DNA of 64,000 bases from contig JAYKKM010000056.1 in assembly GCA_035772405.1 (NCBI GenBank), positions 1 to 64,000 of the forward strand, in the 5' to 3' direction. The DNA comes from Chrysogorgia sp. JL179-B06 (taxonomy: Eukaryota; Cnidaria; Anthozoa; Scleralcyonacea; Chrysogorgiidae). Each line of letters starts with the position of its first letter. Position 1 is the first letter of the stretch. Under the pieces are notes generated by a model. That model made no database searches. It worked only from the letters and a program-made list of their open reading frames with translations, and had not been told where the DNA came from. Both the position numbers and the translations under genes were made by a program. Of this stretch, positions 22,246 to 32,887 are shown one piece after another.

Positions 22246-22840
22246 AAAGTGCCTATATCCAGCCTGTGGGGATTTTACATAATCGTAATATTTGTGTTCT
22301 ACCAAAAATGTAATATATCTTGGTGTTGCATCTTCACGCCTTTCCCCCTGCTAAAGTTAACAGGAAGTGACGTCAACGCAGGGACACGCAATATTTTGCA
22401 ACGTTATTCAACAGTGATTGTTTAGGAATTGAGTGAATTTTGTCTAAACAGGCTGTTTAAAGTTCAAAGCAAAACTTTCGCTGTATTTCATTGCTGAATC
22501 ACTCCGCAAAATATCGCGTGTCCCTGCGTTGACGTCACTTCCTGTGCACTTTAGCAGGGAAAAGGGGATATACTTCATGGCAACAATACAATATAGTCTC
22601 CCATCGTATTTTAGGGTTATGGTTAGGATTAGAGTTACGGTTAGGATTAGCATTTGGGTTACGGTTGGGGTTAGGGGTATAAAAAACAGATGGAAATCCG
22701 GTCTAGTGTTACCATGAAGTATATACCGGGAAAAGGGCGTGAAGATGAAATTTTCGAACGACAACATATATTCCAATTTTTCTCAGGAGAATCCAATGAT
22801 CACAAATATGTAAAATCCCCATAGGCTGGATAGGCACTTC
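22246..22840. repeat. 595-bp foldback with degenerate telomere-like tract
   Basis: Inverted pairs include GCGTTGACGTCACTTCCTGT/its complement, TCTTCACGCC/GGGCGTGAAGA and the outer TATCCAGCCT/AGGCTGGATA. Inside the right arm, 22,610-22,680 is a degenerate GGTTAG/GGTTAC run. Confidence 0.75.
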
Positions 22841-23040
22841 AAGGTTAGGATCAGATCAAGAAAGGGCATTGGGTCATCCAAGTTGGACAGAATAATTAAA
22901 TTCCAGTAGTCAGATAATATGTATAGCTATTCAGCTGTGCCTTGTCCTTCTCTGCCTCTTCCATCCGAACTTTCACGGTTCTGGAACAAAGAATCACAAA
23001 ATGGGAATTACATATATATATATATATAGAGAGCGAGATA

Positions 23041-23173
23041 TCACACGGTGGCGAGAAGATATGGATTTTATGTTCGAGTGTAAGAACAATATCTCGCGAG
23101 TGAGCGCAGCGAACGAGTGAGGTATTCTACTTGCCACGAGAACATAAAATCCATATCTTCTTGCCACCGTGTA
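23041..23173. repeat. foldback, copy 1 of a family
   Basis: Arms contain AGATATGGATTTTATGTTC and its inverse, with outer ends TCACACGGTGG / CCACCGTGTA. Confidence 0.8.
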
Positions 23174-23665
23174 ATGTTCTTTTTATTATATGGACATATT
23201 TATAGTGACACAAATACACGCAATTTTATTTTAATGAAGGATTTAATGAAAAATAACACAACAATTAATGACTTAGCTTTAAGCTTATAGCGGAATATCT
23301 GTTATGTTTTAAAATGTTACTGGCCCCGTCTTCGCTTAAGTCAACAAACCTCGAACAGGTAGCCATTTCAGAACAAGAATGAAATTGGCGGGAAATTTTC
23401 AATATGCCACTCACGAGCGTTGCATATGGAAAAAAGGCCACTTGGCCCCGGCCCACGGATGTAGTGACGTATGAGTTCTACGAGTGTTTTAGTTCCCAGT
23501 AAAACACCTTCGTCCATATAATAAATATATATATTATATAGATGGGAGTGTTTTACTAAGATATATGCAGTGACATATTTTCTATATCCTCACTAGTGAA
23601 GATATCGATCTTGTGATTAAACATTTTCCCACCTTTTGCATTGAATCTATATAATAAAAAGAAAA

Positions 23666-23796
23666 TCACACAGTGGCTTGAAGATATGGATTTTATGTTC
23701 TCGTGGTAAAAACAATATTTTACTCATTAAAATATTGTTTAAAAATATTATTTTCACCACTCGAAGATAAAATTCATATCTTCGCACCACCGTGTA
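23666..23796. repeat. foldback, copy 2 of the same family
   Basis: The arms share TCACACxGTGGC, GAAGATATGGATTTTATGTT and ACCACCGTGTAAT with copy 1, 0.5 kb away; the centres differ. Confidence 0.8.
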
Positions 23797-23823
23797 ATAT
23801 CCTCTCTCTCTATATATATATGT

Positions 23824-24320
23824 ATAACATGAAAACACAAATTTGAGTTACCTCATAAGAACTTTATACACGGCAAATTTGTTTCGTATGGCAAGTGCGA
23901 AGCTTGCCACACTCGTCAAGTGAATGATTGCGTCTGGTGTTATTTCAGTGTATTTGAGATGTTTGGTTGATATACTCCAACAGGACAAAACGATGCAATC
24001 TCTGCCTTTACGAAAAATTCATTATTTGCCACCCCGAATTAAGCTCCCTTAACAAAAGGAACGAACTTATATCTACTTGTAGACATCGTAAGAAACATTT
24101 GCTATGTTATAATAATTTTCCACACTTGTAACACGATCCGTGCACGGCATAAACAACATGACGTTACATATCAACCAAACATCTCAAATACACTGACGCA
24201 AAATAACATCAGACGCAACATTCACCTGACGAGTGTGGAAGCTTCGCACTTGTCATACGAAACAAATTTGTCGGGAATAAAGTTCTTCTGAGGTAACTCA
24301 AACTTGTGTTTTCGTGTTAT
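23824..24320. repeat. 497-bp inverted repeat
   Basis: Arms of about 145 bp (23,824-23,970 and 24,172-24,320) contain ATCTCAAATACACTG-type and ACGAGTGTGG-type words in opposite orientation, about 90% alike by eye. Confidence 0.8.
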
Positions 24321-24380
24321 ATCGCTGTGCTTTGCCATTGAGCACTCTACCCGTATGATTTTGTACTCGATACTAGTTAG

Positions 24381-24540
24381 ATATATATATATATAGATAT
24401 ATATATATATATATATATAGATATATATAGAGATATATATAGATATATATATATATATAGAGAGAGATATATATAGAGATATATATATATAGATATATAT
24501 ATAGATATATATAGAGATATATATATATATAGATAGAGAT
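24381..24540. repeat. AT/AG microsatellite
   Basis: Nearly pure (TA)n with GA interruptions. It adjoins a LINE-like 3' end and may be its tail expanded. Confidence 0.85.
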
Positions 24541-24790
24541 AGATTTATTTATTGCATTCGCCACAAAATTAAAATTACACATAAATAACAAAGTAACGCG
24601 AAGAAGAAAAAAAAAGAGATAAAAGTTACACGTGGCTGGGAGAGAAAAACAGGGCTTTCGCCCCAATTGACATTTTCCCCCAAACAAGTTAAGAAATAGT
24701 AAAATACTTACTAGATTACAAGTAAAAACATTAATAAAGAAACTAAAACACTGGACTAATAACACTCAGTAAATAAATAACTAATTCAAA
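24541..24790 (-). mobile_element. 3' end of a LINE (probable)
   Basis: On the minus strand the segment ends in AATAAATAAATC followed by a (TCTA/TATA) run, the 3' layout of CR1/L2-type LINEs, like the one at 57.8 kb. No coding sequence is left. Confidence 0.4.
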
Positions 24791-24934
24791 AAGAGGAACA
24801 TTTGACTATGGCGGCTGGTAAGATGAGAGATTATCCTTGTAGTAACAAAATAGAGATAGATATAAATAGAGATATAAATAGAGATATATAGAGATAGATA
24901 GATAGAGATAGATATAATTATAGATATATATATA

Positions 24935-25140
24935 GCAAAGTGAAAAGGTGGTAAACTGCCAAGAATTCAGTGACAAGATACTGACGTTTCGAGCGGAGCA
25001 CTTCATTAGAGTAAGACGTAAGTGCTCTTACTCTGATGAAGGGCTCCGCTCGAAACGTCAGTATCTCGTCAGTAAATTCTCGGCAGTTTACCACCTTTTC
25101 ACTTTGCTATACATTCAAAACACTGTCTACGCAGCACTCT
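24935..25140. repeat. foldback module with CGAAACGTCAG core
   Basis: GCAAAGTGAAAAGGTGGTAA at the left is inverted at the right. The centre has the pair GATACTGACGTTTCGAGCGG / CCGCTCGAAACGTCAGTATC flanking ATGAAGGGCTC. The same words recur at 25.43, 25.52, 26.11 and 31.40 kb. The central motif resembles Penelope-like tails. Confidence 0.8.
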
Positions 25141-25154
25141 ACTTATATATATAT

Positions 25155-25489
25155 AACATTACGCCATTGATAGATTTTGATCAATGTGATTATATATTAT
25201 ACATATTATTGTGTATAAAAATGATATTAGTAGTGATTTCAAACATTTCTTGTAAGAACTATATTTACCATTTCACCATGGTTTTGACGTATTTAAAGCT
25301 TTGTTCAAATATCTATCTATCTATCTGCCTATCTACCTTCATCCCTCTCTCTCTCCCTCCCCCTCTCCCTCTATATATATATATATATATAAAAGTAGAG
25401 TGCTGCATAGACAGTGTTTTGAATGTATAGCAAAGTGAAAAGGTGGTAAACTGCCAAGAATTTAGTGAGTTTACCACCTTTTCACTTTG

Positions 25490-25521
<32 letters not shown>

Positions 25522-25877
25522 CAAAGTGAAAAGGTGGTAAACTCACTAAATTCTTGGCAGTTTACCACCTTTTCACTTTGCTATACATTCAAAACACTGT
25601 CTACGCAGCACTCTACTTTTATATATATATATATAGAGAGAGAGAGGGAGAGAGAGGGAGAGAGAGAGAGGGAGAGAGAGGGAGGAAGGCAGATAGGCAG
25701 ATAGATAGATAGATATTTGAACAAAGCTTTAAATTGACGTATTTAATTTAACCATGGTTAAATGGTAAATATAGTTCTTACAAGAAATGTTTGAAATCAC
25801 TACTAATATCATTTTTATACACAATAATATGTATAATATATAATCACATTGATCAAAATCTATCAATGGCGTGATGT
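25155..25877. repeat. large inverted repeat enclosing foldback modules
   Basis: Arms of about 185 bp (25,155-25,340 and 25,692-25,877) are highly similar inverted copies. Between them lie a CT/GA run, two head-to-head copies of the GCAAAGTGAAAAGGTGGTAA module and TA runs. Confidence 0.85.
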
Positions 25878-25889
25878 TGGAGCAAAAGA

Positions 25890-26052
25890 TGGGAAAGAGA
25901 AATGAGTTCTTAGAAGAACTGTTTAAAGATAGAGAAATAAATACTGTAGGCTTTTAAAATAAATGAGCACGATGTCTTTGAAATAAATGTTTGCCGAAAT
26001 GCATCGTGCTCATTTATTATTTCTCTGTCTTTAAACAGTTCTTCTTTGATTG
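25890..26052. repeat. foldback repeat
   Basis: AAGAACTGTTTAAAGA and TCTTTAAACAGTTCTT plus an inner ATGAGCACGATG / CATCGTGCTCAT pair form nested inverted arms. Confidence 0.75.
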
Positions 26053-26279
26053 GAAGCCTTCGTTTGGTAAAACCAAATCTATATTCATGCTATATATATA
26101 ATATATATATAGCAAAGTGAAAAGGTGGTAAACTACCAAGAATTTAGCACTGTCTACGCAGCACTCTACTTCATATATATATATATATATATATATACAC
26201 AATTTAATGCGGCACAAAACAACACAGAAAATCGTTCAAGGGAGCAACAAACAGATGGTAAATATAAATGTACATGTAC

Positions 26280-29200
26280 CTTATACTTTAAGCCGCCTGG
26301 CTTGTGTGGTGCATGTTTCAGGAAATCCGCAATATTTTCTTCAATTTCCACCTCAGTCGCAACTTTGTGAACTCTCATGCAAGCCTCTAAAAGACAAAAT
26401 TATTTTCATTAATTAACCATTCAATTCAATTATGAGAACTGTGGTAAATTGGAACAAAATCAAAATAATGATACAAAATAATAGTTATTGTCTGCTATTG
26501 ATGAATAAGTCTATCTGGTTGATTCAGATGAAATATGAACAGCCAATATTTTATAATACTTATGAAACACAATATACATCATACAGTTAAACCTGTATTA
26601 AGCGGTCACACTTGGGGATTTAAATTGGCCGGTGACTGTTTAGCAAAGGGTGACCACTTAATATGGGACCGCTTAATACAGATTCGACTGTAGTTATTTT
26701 CTGCTGACCCTCTAGGATACAATGAAATATTAACTTTGTGACTGTAAAAAGGGTGACCCCATCTGCTTAATAGAAATGACCTTTCAATAGAGGTAATTTT
26801 AATAGTATTTAAGTTACAAAACTCTCAAGACTTGGCCAGGCACCAGGTGATCACTTAATACAGTATGGTGCAGCTTAATACAGGTTTGACTATATAGCTA
26901 TACTGTATTGACTATTTTAAGGATACAGACTATTTTTGTAAAGAAAACTCTTACTGATAAAAATTAAATAAATTAGACCAGTATGCAAAATGTAACAGAT
27001 ATAAAAGGAATTGTATGGACGTTTCGGGGAAATTACTTTAAGCATGATTACCATGATCTGTGTAATGTCGGTAACACAATTGCTCTTACAGTATATTCTC
27101 ATTTTGCATTTAATGTTTCGAATAATAACAAAACAATTAAACTTGCTTATATACTTACTTATTATTAATCGACAAATAGCAATATCTTTTAGTGGTAACT
27201 TGGACTTTCTTCCTTTGAGGCTGTAATGCGACCAAAGTTTATTGGTACCAAGCTTTGACAGAATTCGCCTTGTACTAACCGCACAGGTGTGGCTACATAG
27301 AGCAACCAAGAACTGTAACTATAAACAAATGATTTTACTGTTAGTATTATCAAAGAAATAATATAGATCCCCTGAAGCAGTACATACCATTTTTTTCTTA
27401 AAATCTCCATCACTGAGGCGACCAGACAATGTTTCTAGGTCTTCAACCAAATCGATCGGATTAGGAAGGACATCTTCCAGCATGTCCTTGTCTCCAACAC
27501 CATGGGTTGCACTAAGCAGTACTCTTAAGATGGATAGAGCTTCATCCTGTTTTTCCACCATCGTATCTAATTTGGTTAATACACATCTTTGAAAATCTAC
27601 AAAAGGAAAATAAAAAGCAATTTAAAAATTATGATATAAAACATGACAAAAACACACTGACATAGAAAAGAGAACCCTAAAATTTCTGAAGGTTCAATAA
27701 AAATTAATCACCAATTTATTTTGTTAAATTATTATGCAAGTGTTATCAACTTACTTTCAGGTTGATCCTGCCTAAATGGTGTAGAATGCCTGCTGCTGGA
27801 TGTACCAAAGGCTGATTGTTGTGGTGTACAGGTACTCGAGTTGTCATTCCGAGAATGGAATGGGCCTAGTCATAAACAAGATAAAGAAACAAAATTTATA
27901 TATTGTAGCCTGTGGGTAGATATTAACCCTTTTTTCCAACTGACCTGTGTCCTTGGTCCTTCTAAAGTAGCTTCTTACAGCAACTGACAAACCCATATGA
28001 CAGTGGCACTCAGACATTTTGTAACACCTTTGTGTGTGTAGTCTGTTTGTGGTATGCATGTATTATATGCAAAGTTATTACACACATACACATACTTTGT
28101 GCACTGCACACAAAACTACATAAAGCTTTGTACTATAAGTGCAACCCCAACAAGGTTGAAGTACATATACTGCATGTAAATGAAAACTACAAACACACAA
28201 AAGTGTTACAAAACTTGAGCAACAAAAAAAAACACTGACATAGTATAGGAGAAGACTAAAATTTCTGAAGGTTCAATAAAAATTAATCACCAATTTATTT
28301 CGTTCAAGTGTTATCAACTTACTTTCATGTTGATCCTGCCTAAATGATGTAGAATGCCTGCTGCTGGGTGTGCCAAAGGCTGATAGTTGTGGCGTACAAC
28401 TTGAGTTGTCATTCAGAATATGGAATGGGTCTAGTTATAAACAAGATAAAGAAACAAAAATATATATTGTAGCCTGTGGGTAGATATTAACCCTTCTTTT
28501 CCAGCTGTCCTTGGTCCTTCAAAAGTAGTTTCTTGCAGAAACTGACAAACCCATAATTTTGTAACACCTTTGTGTATGTAGTCTGTTTGTGGTATGCGTG
28601 TACATGCAAAGTTATTACACAGTGTGTAATACACACATACATATATTTTGTGCACTGCACTCAAAACTACACAGCTTTGTACTAAATGCAACCCAAACGA
28701 GGTTGAAGTACCATATACTGCATGTACAGTACATAGCTCACAAAGGTGTTACAAAACTTGAGCACCACTGTATTGGTATATGTAGAATTATTTAAACACT
28801 TGATTATTGACTTTGTCAATTAACATGATGCAGAAACATAAATTGGCCAAGGTAAATAGATACATTCAGTTGTTACCCTCATACATTGCAGTACATTAGT
28901 ACAGTATACATATTGTACCTTCAGGATCTGGCACAAACATATCATCCACTGCATTAATCAGGCACGAGGTTGCAACCTGAGGAAATACATCATCCCTTTC
29001 TGGTCTTGAACTGTATGTATTGGAAGTAGAGGGGTGCTGACTTTCCACACTGCTAACTTTTCGGGCCATTCCTGGAAATCCTGATGTAGTGGGCAGCAAT
29101 GCTGTAAAAGGAGGTGCAGCAGGCAGCAATGGCGTAAACGTAGGTGCAACAGTATTTCTACATGCATCTTTTTTTGGTGGTTGATAGTCACTAATTTCAT

Positions 29201-31296
29201 CTAAAACAATTACATAGTCTGAAATTAATGAAGTAAATTATACATGAAGTTTGAACACAAGACTCACTTCCAATAACACTGTAGTGTCTTGCATGCACAT
29301 GTGTGCAACTGCAGAGACAAAAATCCTGAAATGGCCAAACAGCTTATAGTCAAACCGGATGTTCTCTTGCACATAACATTGCAATATTAAGAACAACATT
29401 GCAATTTCCACTGGCAGATTAAATCAGCAACTTGCAAATGCTTTATCACAATTCCTCAAAGGGTTGTTTAACATATTGGTTTTAAACATAGAACAACACA
29501 TAAATGTGATGTAATACTTGAAGGTAATTGCTCTAACTTTATGTACAATTTAGCATTATCCAAAGTTAGGCATTTAAAACAATTTTTAGGGCAACCCATC
29601 GAGGAGTTGTGATAAAGCATTTTCAGGTTGCTGATTGAATCTGTCAATCAAAATTGCAATGTTGCACATCAATATTGCAAAGTCGCATGCAAGAGAACAT
29701 CCGGTTTGACTATAAGGGCCTCTGATTAAGATCTATGTGTCATACAGTATTATATGAGCCAGCCCAGTTACACACATAAAATCTCACAGGTTATAACAAG
29801 GTTGTTGGTTAAACATGTATGTAACAGCATTGTAAACATGATAGAACAGGACTGTTAAAATAACAGCATAAATTTTTGAATCAACAGCAGTTGTTCATGC
29901 ATGTTAGAACATGCAAAAAACAGCATGATAGAAAAACCAAGTTCACGGCTGTTGTAGCAACTCTGTTCAAACTTATTATTTCATCATGCTCTGACAACAT
30001 GTTGTATCATGCACACTATGAACAATGTAGTTCAATGCTGTTTCAAGCCTGTTCGATCATCAGGCTATCAGCCATGAACAATATTGTTTCAACATCATGA
30101 ACAGGTCTGTTGACAATCCTGATCAAGCTAACCCTAACCCTGGTCAGCTCAACCCTGCCAATATCAACCATGTTTTAGGCTAGTGTTCTCAGCAAAAACA
30201 GACTGCGTTTTTATGTGTGTAAGCGAGATCCCACCTACTTGATCTACTGTATGTAGGATCTCGGTCAAGTGCGATGAACATTTCCCATCTGAACATAAAT
30301 TTAGTGAGCTAACTGGATGAATATCAAGCATCGTACGTTCTGATTTGCTGAAATGCACTCGTTCCAGGTTTCGAGTGCTATCCCAAGGAAGTTAGAAGAA
30401 ATGAAACAAAGTTGATAGTTATCCCACTCAGACAAGTTAAGTCTTAATTTGATAAAACTTACCATAACTTTCATCCTGGACATCTGTATACCTTGCAGGT
30501 CTTTGTCTTTTCCTTGTACATGTAGTACTTGCACCTGTACCAGAAGTAGGTGAATCAGATTCTGTTTCTACATTCGATGTTTCCTCTGCTTGTTTCGCGC
30601 GTTCCAGTGCTTTGTTATAATTAGCTATAAATATAAAAAGTAAATAAAATAGTTTAAATTAAATAGTTTGGACAGCATTAAAAGTATTTAAAAATTAATA
30701 ATATATTATTTACAGCACGGTTTTCTAAAATTCTAAAATAATTTGACAGGATTCCATGAGACTGACTTTTATGGCAAAAAAAGAACAAGAAATTACCAGT
30801 GTATGAAAAGACTCTAACTCTGTATCTTGCCCATTTCTCTTTGTCTGGCATCTCCAACTTTTTTAGTTTACCAGCAACATTATTTCGTGGCCAATAGCAA
30901 AACAATACCTTTGCAGAAAATGAACAATAATTAAGGCAAGTTTTAGCATTAAAGAGAAAGTTTCGGTGAGATTTTTTATTGTACTCAGAAATTGCAATAA
31001 TTCCATCATTGAGAATTTTATAAACATATATACAATTTATACATACTCACATACACATACATACTCACACACATATATATACATACTCACACACATATAT
31101 ATACATATACACACACATATAAAATGAACAATAATTAAGGCAAGTTTTAGCATTAAAGAGAAAGTTTCGGTGAGATTTTTTATTGTACTCAGAAATTGCA
31201 ATAATTCCATCATTGAGAATTTTATATACATATATACAATATATACATACTCACATACACATACATACTCACATACATACTCACATACATACATAT

Positions 31297-31359
<63 letters not shown>

Positions 31360-31500
31360 GTAGAGTGCTGCGTAGACAGTGTTTTGAGTATATAGCAAAG
31401 TGAAAAGGTGGTAAACTGCCAAGAATTTAGTGACGAGATACTGACGTTTCGAGCGGAGCCCTTCATCAGAGTAAGGACTACCACCTTTTCACTTTGCTAT

Positions 31501-31531
<31 letters not shown>

Positions 31532-31858
31532 TATACACATATACACATATATACATATATACATACACATATACATATAACTCTGCTATGACGATAAATA
31601 TGCGTATAAACTAAAAGTGAGATCACATATTTCTCCACATCCAGACGACAAAGTACAGGTTTTGTCAACAAACAACAATCTCAAAAGATCAACGAAATCA
31701 AATTTTTTAAACAATATTTTGCAAGAAAGAATCAAAAGATAAGAAGTTATAAACATTACATGACTGTTCCACTGATAAATATCGACAGATGCATATATTA
31801 AACTTTAATAAGGTGATCGATACGCTTAACTTACCTCGTGTTCTTGTGAAGACTCCAT
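26280..31858 (-). CDS. DUF4806-domain protein gene, nine exons
   Basis: Exons on the minus strand: 31858-31835, 30908-30797, 30624-30463, 29200-28919, 28430-28323, 27865-27755, 27596-27388, 27312-27159, 26386-26280 (end uncertain). All junctions are GT-AG, phases agree throughout, and the joined frame has no stop over 415 codons. Exon 1 encodes the start, MESSQEHE. Exon 2 has 'FCYWPRNN...KWARYRVRV', typical of the N-terminus of DUF4806 proteins. The middle is Ser/Pro/Thr-rich. Exons 7-9 form the DUF4806 region ('VEDLETLSGRLSDGDFKKKM', 'STRRILSKLGTNKLWSHYSL', 'IADFLKHAPHKPGG'). The role of the domain is not established; some relatives look transposon-linked. After 26,280 either a further exon follows or the frame runs to a stop at 26,166 in a TA repeat. 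Confidence 0.85.
26583..26892. mobile_element. MITE in the last intron of the DUF4806 gene
   Basis: Ends are inverted copies built on AACCTGTATTAAGCGG and CTTAATACAGGTTTGAC; internal GACCACTTAATA words repeat. No coding sequence. Confidence 0.6.
27600..28770. repeat. tandem duplication of an exon and its introns
   Basis: Two blocks about 570 bp apart (27.65-28.22 and 28.23-28.77 kb) share intron words such as AAATTTCTGAAGGTTCAATA, the exon, and the downstream GTGTAGTCTGTTTGTGGTATG tract. They create exons 6 and 5 of the DUF4806 gene. Confidence 0.85.
29343..29716. mobile_element. MITE in intron 3 of the DUF4806 gene
   Basis: Nearly perfect ends CTTATAGTCAAACCGGATGT and inverse, continuing through GTTCTCTTGCA; the arms then pair loosely (GATTxAATCAGCAAC) to the centre. 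374 bp, no gene. Confidence 0.8.
29760..30110. repeat. degenerate AACA-word repeat in an intron
   Basis: Many loose copies of words like AACAGCATGATAGAACA and its inverse. It could be an old foldback or minisatellite. Confidence 0.4.
30917..31224. repeat. direct 104-bp duplication around a CA/TA microsatellite
   Basis: 30,917-31,020 and 31,121-31,224 are the same by eye, 204 bp apart, separated by an ACATAC/ATATAC run. The first copy begins about 9 bp upstream of exon 2 of the DUF4806 gene. Confidence 0.9.
31225..31600. repeat. microsatellites and a foldback module in intron 1
   Basis: (TA)n at 31,294-31,354, then a copy of the AGTAGAGTGCTGCGTAGACA ... GCAAAGTGAAAAGGTGGTAA module with the GACGTTTCGAGCGGAGCCCT core (31,358-31,500), then CA/TA runs to 31,580. 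Confidence 0.85.
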
Positions 31859-32128
31859 TTTGACAGCAAAGCGAAAGTGCCAGCGACGAACTCGTACCCA
31901 GTCTTCCTCCGTTAGAATTTGTCAACATACCCCACCCCTCGGGGAGACACTCATCAAAATCCACACACTGGGGACATGCTGGTTGATCAAATCCCTACCC
32001 TTCGCCCGACCCCCCTCCCTCGGGACTAACATTGATAGGTGCATTAAGCGGACGTCTATTTACACTTTCGTCCTTAGCTGAAAGGAAATTTTTTCCCTTC
32101 TGAGGAGAACATTTCTGAAACTCATAGC

Positions 32129-32887
32129 TCATCGTTTTCTTGAACTTCTCTTTAACTTTTGACTTGTGATCTCTTCTTTATTCGACTTACAAGCGGATTG
32201 TCCGCATTTACCATCGCATTTGCAAGACACATGGCACCATCCCACCACTCTTATACAGCCACACCTATTTGTATATTTTGTGGACTTTTTCCGTTCTGAA
32301 GCGTTACACCGACACGACAACTTCTCGTTTGCCGTGGGATGGGAACTGGCCATTGAAAAACTCGTCGAAGATGGTATATTGGGGTCTTTGTGATCTGTTT
32401 GATCAGGAATGATAGCATTATAATGTCCGGCTCCAGCATTGTAACGAGCTAAAAAGATAGGTACAGCACCAGTCATGACATTCCTCGGACAGATATCTAT
32501 GAACGGAACAATGTGTTCTGTTGATAGAATCATTAAGGGGAGCTTCAAAATGTTTGCTAAAGCAAGTGGCATCGAATCGCCGAGCGAACCAGCGAACGTT
32601 CCTTTCCTTCTGTACTTTTCAGCTTCCTGCATGAATGCCACACTGTCACCAATCTGACCATTCGACTCGAAAATTTCTGCATAGTCCTCTTGAAACTCTC
32701 CTTGCCACTCATTTACTACCAATTGCCGTAATTTGTCAGCTACATCGTCTATACTTCCGTTTTGAATATTGATTCCAAGCTCTAGTAAATGTTCTGCCAG
32801 TTCAGATGCAATATTGCTACAATTGCTTGACAGCTGGAAAAGCTGAAAAGCGACTGATTTAAATAGGCAGTCCCCACGACAAGAGGC
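32129..32887 (-). pseudogene. OTU-type cysteine protease with Cys-rich tail, N-terminus lost
   Basis: Read from about 32,880 to the stop at 32,129, the protein starts at 'RGDCLFKSVAFQLF', the OTU catalytic Asp/Cys motif. It continues with 'GSLGDSMPLALANIL' and ends the domain at 'GHYNAI', which has the catalytic His. The tail has about ten Cys ('CRC', 'CGC', 'CKCDGKCG'), likely a zinc-binding region. OTU proteases cut ubiquitin chains. The open frame continues upstream only because it runs antisense through a gypsy RT, so the 320-codon ORF is a chimera. Whether this was a host or a transposon gene cannot be told. Confidence 0.7.

Noticed and set aside
22610..22680. Possible interstitial telomere repeat (GGTTAG-like)
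   Set aside because: Too short and degenerate, and it lies inside one arm of a foldback; it does not support a telomere or fusion point.
24373..25006. Minus-strand ORFs ending in long Ile-Tyr repeats
   Set aside because: They are produced by TA and TAGA microsatellites.
24935..26200. CRISPR-like repeated array
   Set aside because: Units are inverted, unevenly spaced and separated by microsatellites, and the genome is eukaryotic.
31037..31671. Several Tyr/Val/Ile-rich ORFs on both strands
   Set aside because: Simple-sequence translations in the first intron of the DUF4806 gene.
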